DNA of 64,000 nucleotides from contig CM022300.1 of the NCBI GenBank assembly GCA_011799875.1, forward strand, positions 107,893,201 through 107,957,200, read 5' to 3'. This stretch comes from Thinopyrum elongatum. Its lineage: Eukaryota; Streptophyta; Magnoliopsida; Poales; Poaceae. Positions 11,964 to 24,444 of this stretch are shown here, piece by piece; positions within the stretch are counted from its first letter, which is position 1; each line of letters starts with the position of its first letter. The notes under the pieces are model-generated. The model was not told the DNA's origin and made no database searches. It was given only the letters and a program-made list of their open reading frames with translations. The position numbers and the translations under genes are program-made.

Positions 11964-13020
11964 GGCGTTAAATACGATGAGACTTTCTCACCCGTAGCGA
12001 TGCTTAAGTATGTCTGAATCATGTTAGCAATTGCCGCATTTTATGATTATGAAATCTGGCAAATGGATGTCAAAACTGCATTCCTTAATGGATTTCTAAA
12101 AGAAGAGTTGTATATGATGCAACCAGAAGGTTTTGTCGATCCTAAAGGTGCTAACAAAGTGTGCAAGCTCCAGCGATCCATCAATGGACTGGTGCAAGCA
12201 TCTCGGAGTTGGAATATACGCTTTGATGAGGTGATCAAAGCATATGGTTTTATACAGACTTACGGTGAAGCCTGTATTTACAAGAAAGTGAGTGGGAGCT
12301 TTGTAGCATTTCTAATATTATATGTGGATGACATATTATTGATTGGAAATGATATAGAATTTCTGGATAGCATAAAAGGATACTTGAATAAGAATTTTTC
12401 AATGAAAGATCTCGGTGAAGCTGCTTACATATTGGGCATCAAGATCTATAGAGATAGATCAAGATGCTTGATAAGACTTTCAATGAGTACATACCTTGAC
12501 AAAATTTTGAAGGAATTCAAAATTGATCAGTCAAAGAAGGAGTTCTAGCCTGTATTGTAAGGTGTGAAGTTGAGTAAGACTCAAAGCCCGACCATGGCAG
12601 AAGATAGAAAGAGAATGAAAGTCATTCCCTATGCCTCAGCTATAGGTTCTATAAAGTATGCCATGCTGTGTACCGGACCTATTGTGTGCCTTGCCATGAG
12701 TTTGGCAAGAGGGGTACAATAGTCATCCAGGAGTAGATCACTGGACAGCGGTCAAAATTATCCTTAGAGGACTAAGGAAATGTTTCTCGGTTATGGAGAT
12801 GATAAAGGGTTCGTTGTAAAGGGTTACGTCGATGCTAGCTTTAACACCGATCCGGATGACTCTGAGTCTCAATCTGGATACATATTGAAAGTGGGAGCAA
12901 TCAGCTAGAGTAGCTCCATGCAGAGCATTGTAGACATAGAAATTTGCGAAATACATACGGATCTGAATGTGGCAGACCCGTTGACTAAACTTCTCACACA
13001 AGCAAAACATGATCACACCT
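11964..13020 (+). pseudogene. copia reverse transcriptase / RNase H remnant
   Basis: The frame begins within the conserved DETFSPVAML region, hits a TGA at 12015, then stays open to a TAG at 12546-12548. It contains the motifs [10 protein letters not shown] and KLQRSI, and the catalytic YVDD at 12321-12332. Downstream, RNase H is recognisable only in pieces (STOP and frameshift changes from 12550). A block corresponding to the active-site Glu and third Asp is deleted compared with the copy at 45813-47096. It cannot encode an active enzyme. Confidence 0.85.
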
Positions 13021-13173
13021 TAGTACTCTTTGGGTGTTAATCACATGGTGATGTGAACTAGATTATTGACTCTAGTAAACACTTTGGGTATTGGTCACAT
13101 GACGATGTGAACTGTGGGTGTTAATCACATGGCGATGTGATCTAGACTATTGACTCTAGTGCAAGTGGGAGAC

Positions 13174-14955
13174 TGAAGGAAATATGCCCTAGAGGCAATA
13201 ATAAAGTTGTTATTTTATATTTCCTTATTCATGATAAAGGTTTATTATTATGCTAGAATTGTATTGATCGGAAACTTAAATACATGTGTGAATACATAAA
13301 CAAATACTGTGTCCCTAGTAAGCCTCTACTAGACTAGCTTGTTGATCAAAGATGGTTAAGGTTTCCTAACCGTGGACATGTGTTGTCATTTGATAATGGG
13401 ATCACATCATTAGGAGAATGATGTGATGGACAAGACCCATCCGTTAGCTTAGCATATTGATCGTTCAGTTTATTGCTATTGCTTTCTTTATGTCAAATAC
13501 ATATTCCTTCGACTATGAGATTATACAACTCCCGGATACCGGAGGAATGCCTTGTGTGCTATCAAATGTCACAACGTAACTGGGTGATTATAAAGATGAT
13601 CTACAGGTATCTCCAAAGGTGTTTGTTGAGTTGGCATAGATCGAGATTAGGATTTGTCACTCCGAGTATCGAAGAGGTATTTCTGATCCCTCTCGGTAAT
13701 ACACATCATAAGCATGCAAGCAAACGACTAAGGAGTTAGTCACGAGGTGATGTATTATAGAACGAGTAAAGAGACTTGCCAGTAACAAGATTGAACTAGG
13801 TATAGAGATACCGACGATCGAATCTTGGGCAAGTAACATACCGATGGACAAAGGGAATTACGTATGTTGTCATAACGGTTCGACCGATAAAGATCTTCAT
13901 AGAATATGTAGGAGCCAATATGGGCATCTAGGTTCCACTATTGGTTATTGACCGGAGAGATGTCTCGGTCATGTCTACATAGTTCTCGAACCCGTAGGGT
14001 CCGCACGCTTAACGTTCGTTGACGATATAGTGTTATATGAGTTATATGTTTTGGTGACCGAATGTTGTTCGGAGTCCCGAATGAGATCTCGGACATGACG
14101 AGGAGTCTCGAAATGGTCGAGAGGTAAAGATTGATATATAGGACGATGGTATTTGGACACCGGAAGTGTTTCGGGACGTACCGGGAAGGAATCGGGTCAC
14201 CAGAAGGGGTTCCGGGCACCCCCCCCCCCCCCGGCAAGTTATGGGCCTTATGGGCCAAAGGAGGGGACAAACCAGCCCACAAGGGGTCTGGTGCGCCTCC
14301 TCCCTTGGTTGGTCAGCCCTAGGGAAGGAAAAGGGGGAGGGCTGGCCCCTCCTGCCTTTCCCTCTCATGGGAGAAAGGAAAGGGGGGGCGCCACCCTCCC
14401 CTGCCTTTCCCCGCGCTCCAAATAAGGAAAGAGGGGGGCGCGGCTTGGGAGGGACTCCAAGTAGGATTCCTCCTACTTGGGTGCATCCTTTGGCTGCTCC
14501 TCCCTCCCTCCCACCTATATATATGTGGGAGGGGGGCGCCTAGCACACAATAGACAATTGCCTAGCCGTGTGCGGCGCCCCCCTCCACCGTTTACACCCC
14601 CGGTCATATTTTCGTAGTGCTTAGGCGAAGCCTTGCGGAGATCACTTCACCATCACCGTCACCATGCCGTCGTGCTATTGGAAATCATCCACTATCTCGC
14701 CGTCTTACTGGATCAAGAAGGCACAGACATCACCGAGCTGAACGTGTGCTGAACGCAGAGGTGACGTACGTTCGGTACTCGATCGGTTGGATCGCGAAGA
14801 AAGTTCGACTACATCAACCGCGTTGTGAAACGCTTCCGCTTACGGTCTACGAGGGTACGTAGACACACTCTTCCCCCTCGTTGCTATGCATCTCCATGGA
14901 TAGATCATTGCATGTGCGTAGAAATTTTTTGTTTTCCATGCAACGTTTCCCAACA
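13174..14955 (+). repeat. 3' LTR of the truncated copia element
   Basis: It follows a purine-rich tract (AAGTGGGAGAC), starts TGAAGGAAATATGCCC and ends GTTTCCCAACA, the ends of the Angela/BARE-like family. A 14-C run lies at 14219-14232 and a purine-rich, C-rich segment at 14300-14540. Four other LTRs of this family occur in the window. Confidence 0.9.
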
Positions 14956-16280
14956 GTAGCATTGCTAGACAGTGGGTCCTCTCACACCTTTATGGACAAT
15001 AAATTTGAAGTGGAGGGCAACTTCAATGTATCTCCTACTCCTAGCAGTAAAGTGTCTATAGCTGGAGGAGTATAACATATCTCTGACAACATTGTTGAAG
15101 ACTGTAACTATCACATTGCAAAGAAACCCTTCTGCTGCACTTTCAAAGCACTGCCTCTTCAAACTTATGACATTATTCTGGGTGCTACTTGACTCAAGAA
15201 ATATAATTGACTCAAGAAATATAATCCCATCAGCTTGGATTTCATTCAAAGACTCTTGGTTATCACTTGGAATAGAAAACAATTGCTCATTAGAGATTAC
15301 ATGGGAACAACTCCAGAGTACAATTGCTCACCTGAACATGCAGCAAAGATATTCCACAAGGGAGCTATGGGATACCTCATTCACATACACATGATCAGAC
15401 CCGCTCTAGAAAAATAGGCCCCAATCCCTGCCCCTGTACAAACACTTATGATAGAGTATGACGATGTTTTCAAAGAGCATGTGGGCCTTCCTCCTGTCAG
15501 AGATATTGACAACAAAATTGAACTATTACCCGGAGCAACTCCTCCTAATATACGACCATACAGAATATCTCACTACCAGAAATCTGCAATGGAATAAATT
15601 ATTCAGGATTTGCACATTAGACAAGAAATTCAACCCCGTTTAAGTCCATTCTCCTCTCCTACTGTAATGGTCAGAAAGAAAGATGGGGGCTAGAGGTTAT
15701 GCAATGATTTCAGGCAATTGAATGCTAGGTCAGTCAAAAATAAATTCCCAATGCCAATCATTGAAGACCTTATAGATGAGCTACATGGTGCAAGATACTT
15801 CTCCAAATTGGATTTAAGGTCTGGCTTCCATCAAATCAGAATGGCCAAAAAGGATGTCCCTAGAATAGCTTTTAGAACTCATTTGGGCCGTTATGAATAT
15901 ATTGTCATGCCCTTTGGGCTCACTAATGCCCCTGCCAGTTTTCAAAACCTCATGAATCTTATTTTTGGACCTAAGAAAAAATTCATTTTGGTCTTCTTCG
16001 ATGATGTTCTGGTTTTTAGTGAAACACTAGAGGAGCAAGTTCAACACCTGAAAGTGGCCTTGGAACTTATGAGAGTCAACAACTTGTCTGTCAAGAGAAG
16101 CAAATGTGAGTTTGATGTGCCTGAGATCAACTACATGGGCCACATTTTATCTGCAGAGAGTGTTGCTATTGACCCAAGAAAGGTCCAAGACATTATCAAC
16201 TGGCCCTCCCCAAAAAATCTCACTAAACTCAGGGGTTTCCTTGGTATCAGGCTATTACAGAAGATTTGTGAGGCACTATG
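14956..16280 (+). pseudogene. gypsy protease and reverse transcriptase, broken
   Basis: The retropepsin motif ALLDSGSSHTFM lies near 14960-15000 and is followed by a stop at 15073. RT is clear from about 15718: SKLDLRSGFHQIRM, MPFGLTNAPASFQ and the catalytic FFDD near 15994-16005. Stops and frameshifts between 15100 and 15720 break the link between the domains. The frame is cut at 16280 by the inserted element, at a point equivalent to the start of the RNase H connection (RRFVRHY). Confidence 0.85.
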
Positions 16281-17776
16281 TGATGACCCACAAGTATAGG
16301 GGGTCAATCGTAGTCCTTTCGATAAGTAAGAGTGTCGAACCCAATGAGGAGCAGAAGGAAATGACAAGTGGTTTTCAGCAAGGTAATTTCTGCAAGCACT
16401 GAAATTGTAGGTAACAGATAGTTTGATAGCAAGATAATTTGTAACGAGCAAGTAATGGTAATGGTAAATAAAGTGCAGCAAAGTAGCCCAATCCTTTTGT
16501 GGCAAAGGACAGGCCAAAACGGTCTCTTATAATAAGCAAATCGTTCTTGAGGTCACACGGGAATTTCATCTAGTCACTTTCATCATGTTGGTTTGATTTG
16601 CGTTCACTACTTTGATAATTTGATATGTGGGTGGACCGGTGCTTGGGTGCTGTTCTTACTTGAACAAGCCTCCCACTTATGATTAACCCCCTCGCAAGCA
16701 TCTGCAACTACGAGAAAAGTATTAATATAAAATCTAACCATAGCATTAAACATATGGATCCAAATCAGTCCCTTATGAAGTAGCGCATAAACTAGGGTTT
16801 AAGCTTCTGTCACTCTAGCAACCCATCATCTAATAACTACTCCACAATGCATTCCCTTAGGCTAAAGATGGTGAAGTGTCATGTAGTTGACGTTCACATG
16901 ACACCACTAAGGGAATCACAACAAACATATCATCAAAATATCGAACACATATCAAATTCACATGATTACTTGCAACATGACTTCTCACGTGGCCTCAAGA
17001 ACAAAAGTAACTACTCACAAATTATATTCATGCTCAAGATCAGAGGGGTATTAAATAGCATAATGGATCTGAACATATAATCTTCCACCAAATAAACCAT
17101 ATAGTAATCAACTACAAGATGTAATCAACACTACTAGTCACCCACAGGTACCAATCTGAGGTTCCGGTACAAAGATTGAACACAAGAGATGAACTAGGGT
17201 TTGAGATGAGATGGTGTTGTTGAAGATGTTGATGGAGATTGGCCTCCCAAAGATGAGAGGGTTGTTGGTGATGACGATGGCTTCGATTTCCCCCTCTGGG
17301 AGGGAAGTTCCCTCGGCGGAATCGCTCCGCCGGAGGGCAAAAGTACTCCTGCCCAAGTTCCGCCTCGAGACGGTGGCGCTCCCTCCCGAAAGTCCTCTCC
17401 TTTTTTTAGGTCAAAAGACCTTATGTACCAGAAGATGGGCACCGGAGGTGGGCTGGGCTGCCCACCACCCACCAGGGCGTGCCCTGGTGTCTTGTGGGCA
17501 CCAGGTGGCCCCCCTCCGGTGGTTCTTTTCTCCAATAATTATTAAATATTCCAAAATAATTCTCCATAAAATTTCAGCTCAATTAGAGATGTGCAGAATA
17601 GGTATCTCTGACATAGCTTTTTCAGGTCCAGGATTCCATCTGCCGGTATTCTCCCTCTTTGTGTAAACCTTGCATATTATGAGAGAAAAGGCATTAGAAT
17701 TACTCCATAAAGCATTATTATGCATAAAAACATTATAAATAACAGTAGGAAAACATGATGCAAAATGGACGTATCA
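16281..17776 (-). repeat. 3' LTR of the gypsy deletion derivative
   Basis: LTR copy of 1496 bases, starting at the TSD CTATG. The polypurine tract complement follows it directly. Confidence 0.9.
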
Positions 17777-20074
17777 ACTCCCCCAAGCTTAGACCTTGCT
17801 TGTCCTCAAGCGAAAGCCGATATCGAATATCATGTCCACATGTTTAGAGAGAGAGGTGTCAATAAAAACAAAATATGAACATAGTAGCATCATGCGTATT
17901 ATCATAACAGCAACAAACTTTATCATATAACTTCTCATGAACAAGTAACAATTCATCACAACATCAAAGTAGAAAGCATAAACTTTATTGAAAACCAACA
18001 AACTATGTTCTCAGTCAACTTTGCAACTACAATTCATCATATTTTCAGGAAGGGTCTCGTATCAGAGCCTTTTGGCAAGTCCACATACTCAACCATCATT
18101 TAATCTTCTATGATTGCTAACACTCACATCATACATATGAGCAAAAAGTTTCAACCGGACACATAGAAAGATAGGGGCTTATGGTTTCGCCTCCCAACTT
18201 ATTCACCTCAAGGGTGATGTCAACCATAATAACTGATGATCACTCACATTCAACTGGATATATGTGCCTAGATCTTTCCTCACCACATGGTGCTTGCAAA
18301 AAGAGAAAATAAAAAGGAATAGAGAAGAATACTTTGACTCTTGCATAAAAGTAAATACATAAAAGTAAAAGATAGGCCCTCCGCAGAGGGAAGCAGAGGT
18401 TATCATGCGCTTTTTGGTTTTGCATGCACAATCCCTTAATGCAAAAGAACATCATGTTATATTGCCCCTTATGATAGCAACCTTTATTATGCAGTATGTC
18501 ACTTTTATTACTTTGCCATCACAAGTTCGTACAACGCTTAATTTCTCTTACACTAAATGATCAAACACATTTAGAAGCAATTTTTATTGCCTTATTGCAC
18601 CGATGACAACTTACTTGAAGGATCTTACTCAATCCGTAGGTAGGTATGGTGGACTCTCAAAACATGAGTTTGGTTTAAGGTTTTTGGATGCACAAGTAGT
18701 ATCTCTACTTAGTACAGAATTTTGGCTAGCAAAGATATTGAGCAAGCACCACATGTTGAAGGATCTATGACAATATAACTTATATGTGAATATGAACAAA
18801 CATAAATCATTATGTTGTCTTCCTTGTCCAATGTCAATAATTTTGGTATATAATATTTAATGGGGGCTCATAATCATAAAAGATGTCCAAGATAGTATAT
18901 TTGCATGTGAATCTTCTCTTCCCTTACTAACTCTTTCATGAATTGCATCATTGACCAATGCTATGTTTATCAACTTCCAATAAATTTTACCACTTATACT
19001 TTTCCTTATGCGATGTCATTACTTACCATAAGATTAGCATATGATCGTTTTCATTATTTCCTTTTATTTTGATTGGAACATAAAAGTAAAGAAGCAAAAA
19101 CTCAAACTAAACTTTATTATATAACTCTCACTCGATTACATAGATAGATGGATCACGAAACTAGCACTCGAAAATAGATCAAACTAAACTTTTATTCAAC
19201 TAAATCATGAAATAGCTAAGGATCGAACTAAAATAGGTAAAGGTAAGGAAAGTGATGGTGATACGATACCGAGGCATCTCCCCCAAGCTTGGCAAAGGCC
19301 AAGGGGAGTGCCCATACCGGTGTATTCAAGTCTCCTTTGTTGGGGAAGATGATGAAGGTAGTGGTGATGAGGTAGTAGCGTCACACTTCAGACTCAATAG
19401 GTACTCCAATCTACGAATGATGCTCCGGAGGGCGATGATTTGCTCTTGTAACAGAATATTGTCATGAGTGAGATATTTATTTTGAACACGAACCGTTTCA
19501 AAGGCCCTAAAGGCTTCAATTTCAGTAGGGGTGAGATGATTGTAGTATGGTTGAAGGATATCTTCTTATTCTTCTTCTGCCGGCATGGCCTGCCCTCCTG
19601 CTTGAGCTTGATCTCCCATAGCTTCCTTGCCCTTGTCCTCCTTGATGGCTTCTTTTGGTCCCTCTCTTTTCAATTCTATCTTCATCATCCAAGCATCTTT
19701 TTCTATGTTGTTGGGAGAGGGAGAAGACATGATGCATGGTTTGATGGATATGACAGAGAAACAACATGAAACAAGAACAGAGGATTTTTCTGCGACAAAG
19801 GTGGTCAAATCATCCAGGATTATATATAAAGATTTTTTATCTTGGGAAACAACCATATGGAAGGAAAATGGAGTCGGGAAGGTGCCCGAGGGGCCCACCA
19901 CCCACCAGGGCGCGCAGGAGGGGCAGGCGTGCCCTGGTGTATCGTGTTCACCTCGGTTGCCTTCCCGATTATTTCTTATTTTCCTATTTTTTCTAATATT
20001 CCAAAACTGACAGAAAATATTTTTGCGGATTTTTTGGAGTCCGTTTACTTACTGTATCACGTACCTCTTCCTTT
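17777..20074 (-). other. Interior of the gypsy deletion derivative, no intact gene
   Basis: AT-rich sequence with no RT, protease or gag motif. A second copy of the polypurine-like block CTCCCCCAAGCTT lies at 19278-19290, 1.5 kb inside the element. A short Lys/Glu-rich minus-strand frame lies near 19560-19730 and is not recognised. Confidence 0.5.
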
Positions 20075-20460
20075 TCAGGCTTCTGGAGTGTTCTGAAAGG
20101 TTTCTTTTATGTGTTCCTCTGGTGTCATGGTTTGAATAACATTGTTTTCAACATTAATAGGCGTACCTGAGATATAGTGCTTAATTCTTTGTCCATTGAC
20201 CACCTTAGGGTTAGTACCTTCAGCATTATTAATCTTGATGGTTCCAGAGCGATAAGCTTCTTCGATAATATATGGTCCTTCCCATTTGGAAAGAAGTTTT
20301 CCTGCAAAAAATCTAAAACGAGAGTTGTACAATAGAACATGTTCACCAACTTTGAATTCCCGCTTTTGGATTCTTTTGTCATGCCATCTTTTAACTTTTT
20401 CTTTGAATAGTTTGGCATTTTCATAAGCTTGGGTTCTCCATTCATCTAGTGATCTAATAA
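20075..20460 (-). pseudogene. gypsy integrase C-terminal fragment (Athila-like)
   Basis: This minus-strand frame of about 128 codons reads through LDEWRTQAYENAK, KREFKVGEHVLLYNSR and KLLSKWEGPYII, the C-terminal module of plant Athila-type integrases, then ends in a TGA. It has no catalytic domain. It joins the primer site directly: only the first ten or so bases of the TGGCGCCGTT site remain before coding sequence. The frame has no start of its own, so it is a deletion scar and not a gene. Confidence 0.75.
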
Positions 20461-20479
20461 CGGCGCCAGAAAAGAGTCT

Positions 20480-22003
20480 TGATGACCCACAAGTATAGGG
20501 GATCAATCATAGTCCTTTCGGTAACTAAGAGTGTCGAACCCAACGAGGAGCAGAAGGAAATGACAAGTGGTTTTCAGCAAGGTAATTTCTGCAAGCACTG
20601 AAATTGTAGGTAACAGATAGTTTGATAGCAAGATAATTCATAACGAGCAAGTAATGGTAACAATAAATAAAGTGCAGCAAAGTAGCCCAATCCTTTTGTG
20701 GCAAAGGACAGGCCAAAACGGTCTCTTATAATAAGCAAAGCGTTCTTGAGGGCACACGGGAATTTCATCTAGTCACTTACATCATGTTGGTTTGATTCGC
20801 GTTCGCTACTTTGATAATTTGATATGTGGGTGGACCGGTGCTTGGGTGCTTTTCTTACTTGAACAAGCCTCCCACTTATGATTAACCCCCTCACAAGCAT
20901 CCGCAACTGTGAGAAAAGTATTAAGATAAAATCTAACCATAGCATTAAACATATGGATCCAAATCAGTCCCTTAATTACGAAGTAGCGCATAAACTAGGG
21001 TTTAAGCTTTTGTCACTCTAGCAACCCATCATCTAATAACTACTCCACAATGCATTCCATTAGGCCCAAAGATGGTGAAGTGTCATGTACTCGACATTCA
21101 CATGACACCACTAAGGGAATCACAACATACATATCATCAAAATATCGAACACATATCAAATTCACATGATTACTTGCAACATGACTTCTCCCGTGGACTC
21201 AAGAACAAAAGTAACTATTCACAAATGATATTCATGCTCAAGATCAAAGGGGTATTAAATAGCATAATGGATCTGAACATATAATCTTCCACCAAATACA
21301 CCATATAGTAATCAACTACAAGATGTAATCAACACTACTATTCACCCATAGTGTACCAATCTGAGGTTTCGGTACAAAGATTGAACACAAGAGATGAACT
21401 AGGGTTTGAGATGAGATGGTGCTGTTGAAGATGTTGATGGAGATTGGCCTCCCAAAGATGAGAGAGTTGTTGGTGATGACGATGGCTTCGATTTCCCCCT
21501 CCAGGAGGGAAGTTCCCCTGGCGGAATCGCTCCACCGGAGCTCAAAAGTGCTCCTGCCCAAGTTCCGCCTCGAGATGGCGGCGCTCCATCCCGAAAGTCC
21601 TCTCCTTATTTTTTCTAGGTCAAAAGACCTTATGTACCAGAAGATGGGCACCGGAGGTGGGCTGGGCTGCCCACCACCCACCAGGGCGAGCCTGGGGGGC
21701 CTGGCGCGCCCTAGTGTCTTGTGGGCACCAGGTGGCCCCCATCTGGTGGTTCTTTTTTCAAATAATTATTAAATAATCCAAAATAGTTCTTCGTAAAATT
21801 TCAGCTCAATTGGAGATGTGTGGAATAGATATCTCTGACATAGCTTTTTCAGGTCCAGAATTCCAGCTGCCGGTATTCTCCCTCTTTGTGTAAACCTTGC
21901 ATATTATGAGAGAAAAGGCATTAGAATTACTCCATAAAGCATTATTATGCATAAAAACATTATAAATAATAGTAGGAAAACATGATGCAAAATGAACGTA
22001 TCA
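20480..22003 (-). repeat. 5' LTR of the gypsy deletion derivative
   Basis: LTR copy of 1524 bases, colinear with 16281-17776 over its whole length and followed by TTATG. Confidence 0.9.
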
Positions 22004-22008
22004 TTATG

Positions 22009-24037
22009 GCACAATCTGCAGACCTCTTTATGATGTCTTGAAGAAAGATAAATATCAATGGTAAGTTGAGCAAGGACAAGCATTTCAAAACCTCAAGAAC
22101 ATCATGACATCATGCGCTGTTCTGGCACAACCCAATTTGACAAAATCATTCACAATTAAGGTGGATGCTAGTGGCACTGGGTTAGGTGTTGTACTTACGT
22201 AGGAACACAAACCTATTGCTTATATGAGCAAAGCAATCAGTCCCAACTCTCTCGGCAAGTCAATTTATGAGGAAGAGGCTAGACCATTCTAGAAGCATTG
22301 AAGAAATGGAGACACTATATTGTGCGAAATCCTCTGATCATTAAAACAGATCAACAAGCCCTCAAATTTATGACAACTCAGAGACTCACTGAAGGCATCC
22401 AAAACAAACAGCTCCTCAAACTATTGGAATTTGATTATACTATTGAGTATAAGAAAGGAAAGGAGAATATTTTAGCGGATGCTCTCTCAAGGAAGGACCA
22501 TCCATACAATTCCCAATGTGCACACATGATAGTAATTCAAGCAGAATGGCTACAAGATGTAAGAAACAACTATGTCAATGACTCTGACAGTGCAAAATTG
22601 TTACAAAAATTGTCACAAGATGTGCAAGACAAATCAAATTTCACTCTCACAGAGGGAATTCTCATATTCAAGAACATATTATATGTAGGAGGGGCTACTG
22701 ACTTCAGAACCACCCTCCCTCACACCTTTCACAACTCTTCTATTGGAGGTCACTCAGGCATAAGGGCCACCTTACACAGATTGAAAAAGCATTTCTATTG
22801 GCTAAGGATGAAACACCACACGGAGCAACATATTGCTAAATGTCATGTTTATCAGTTGACAAAAGTGGAACATGTCCACTCTCCAGGTCTGTTAGACCCT
22901 CTAGAAATTCTTGTTGTACCTTGGTCCCACATCTCCATGGATTTCACTGAGGCACTTCCAAATTCCAAAGGCAAAGAAGTCATCCTGGTGGTTGTTGACA
23001 GACTCACCAAGTATGCACACTTTCTTCCTTAAGCCATCCTTATTCTGTACAATCTGTGTTGCAGCTCTTCTTGGACAATATTGTGAAACTCCATGTCATG
23101 CCAGTGGTCATTGTTTCTGATCGAGACAGGATATTCACTAGCAAATTCTATCAGGATGTCCTCACAAGCTTTAATGCAAAACTAAGTTTTAGTACTACTC
23201 ATCACCCCCAATCTAATGGTTAGACAGAGGGGATCAACCAATGTCTTAAGCAGTATTTGAGAAATATGGTATTTCAAAATCCTAAGGACTGGATGAATTG
23301 GCTTTCATGGCAGAATGGTGGTACAACACTGCTTATCATACTTCTTTATAAGTCACTCCCTTTGAGGCATTCTATGCTTATGATCCCCCTCAAATTGGTG
23401 AACTCTCTCAGCCCAGAACTCTCCTTCCTGAGGCCAAAGCTTCCGTGGAAGAGAGAGAGAGAGAGCAAACGAGGGCCCAATTGAGAGGGAATTTACTTCA
23501 GGCGCAAGATAGGATTAAGTACTTTGTAGATTTGAAAAGGACGGAGAGACACCTGGAGGTGGGAGACAATGTGTATATCAAGGTCCAGCCTTATAGACAA
23601 AATGCCTTTGGTCTTAGGGGCTCTCTCGAATTAAAATCAAAGTACTGTGGGCCCTACAAAGTTCTGGCATAGGTTGGCAAGGTTGCTTACAAGCTCCAGT
23701 TACCAGACACAACCCAGATTCACCTAGTGTTCCATATTAGCCACCTAAAGAAAAACCTGGGGGATAAAGCCATTCCACTTCCTCATGTACCTATTGTGAC
23801 TGAAGTTGGAAGATCAAAACCACTCCATTTTCTGTTCTATACAAAAGAATTATTCAGAGGAACAGGTCCCTGCCTCTCAATGGCTAGTTCATTGGGAAAA
23901 GTTGGCTCCCAGTGATGCCACCTGGGAAGATTTGTCATTTCTATAAGCCACTTTTCCAGAGTTTGCTCCACCTCCATCCAAACCTCTTCATGTTCCTTGA
24001 GCTACTCATGGACAAGTAGCACCTTAAAGGGGGGTAT
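22009..24037 (+). pseudogene. gypsy RNase H, integrase and chromodomain-like tail, broken
   Basis: The continuation of the Reina-like pol reads GTICRPLYDVLKKDKYQW at its start, then RNase H, then a frame at 22298-23032 holding the RNase H end (DYTIEYKKGKENILADALSR) and the integrase zinc region. The second Cys of the HHCC finger is replaced (KCHVYQ). Catalytic segments MDFTEAL, SDRDRIF and TEGINQ follow in other frames with stops at 23031 and 23222. The tail ([12 protein letters not shown], then a chromodomain-like end) closes before the purine tract AAAGGGGGGTAT. Several stops and shifts make it inactive. Confidence 0.85.
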
Positions 24038-24444
24038 TGTCAGGACCCTGACATAGACAAACTACTGAAGAAATGCTACACTGATCAACTCTAAAGATGT
24101 ATGGAGGAAGAACGGTTCGTCAGTTATCGGACAATAGAGACAGGAGCTCTTAATCTAGAATAGATGACCCAGATGTGTCGATGTGGCGCATTTACCTATG
24201 TAATTCAAACTTACTGTCCTGCATGACAGTCTCTATCTTTTTACTGTGTAACTGTTGCGGCATGTTATAAGCCAGCAACAAAATAAGTGAGAGGCAAGAA
24301 GAAAGTTAATCATTTATCTCTAGAGCACAATAGCTAGGGTTCGTGTTCCTTTCTTCTTTCCCCGATCCCCTCTCGATCCATCTCCAAATCAGGGGTGAGA
24401 TCCCAAATTCCACCTGTGTAATAGATTGGGGCTTGTTAGTTACA
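24038..24444 (+). repeat. 3' LTR of the Reina-like element
   Basis: It starts TGTCAGGACCCTGAC directly after the purine tract and ends GTTAGTTACA. At 407 bases it is unusually short compared with the other LTRs here. The matching 5' LTR is missing. Confidence 0.75.

Larger units (their letters stand above)
11963..14955 (+). mobile_element. 5'-truncated Ty1/copia element (Angela/BARE type)
   Basis: The element starts inside the RT coding region at about 11964 and continues through a broken RNase H region to a complete 3' LTR ending at 14955. The 5' LTR, gag, protease, integrase and the N-terminal part of RT are missing. The left break shares GGGCG with the neighbouring LTR, consistent with illegitimate recombination. 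The right end abuts gypsy protease sequence, so it probably inserted into that element before the left side was lost. Confidence 0.85.
16281..22003 (-). mobile_element. Ty3/gypsy deletion derivative, TSD (C/T)TATG
   Basis: LTRs at 16281-17776 and 20480-22003 begin TGATGACCCACAAG and end CGTATCA. Flanking CTATG (16276-16280) and TTATG (22004-22008) form a 5-bp duplication with one later change. Orientation is minus, shown by the purine tract (reverse complement of CTCCCCCAAGCTT) at 17778-17790. The 2.7-kb interior keeps only the C-terminal end of an integrase next to the primer site. It is nested in the Reina-like pol. Confidence 0.85.
14956..24444 (+). mobile_element. Ty3/gypsy element, Reina-like chromovirus, 5'-truncated and interrupted
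   Basis: Coding sequence runs protease to RT (14956-16280), then continues after a nested element with RNase H, integrase and a C-terminal chromodomain-like region (22009-24037), then a short 3' LTR (24038-24444). The coding text rejoins exactly across the insertion. Gag and the 5' LTR are missing on the left. A chromovirus with a LTR of about 0.4 kb suits the Reina lineage; this is an inference from motif and LTR length. Confidence 0.8.

Noticed and set aside
14131..14546. Overlapping frames on both strands in the copia LTR
   Set aside because: They fall in a purine/C-rich LTR segment that recurs in all copies; only sequence composition keeps them open.
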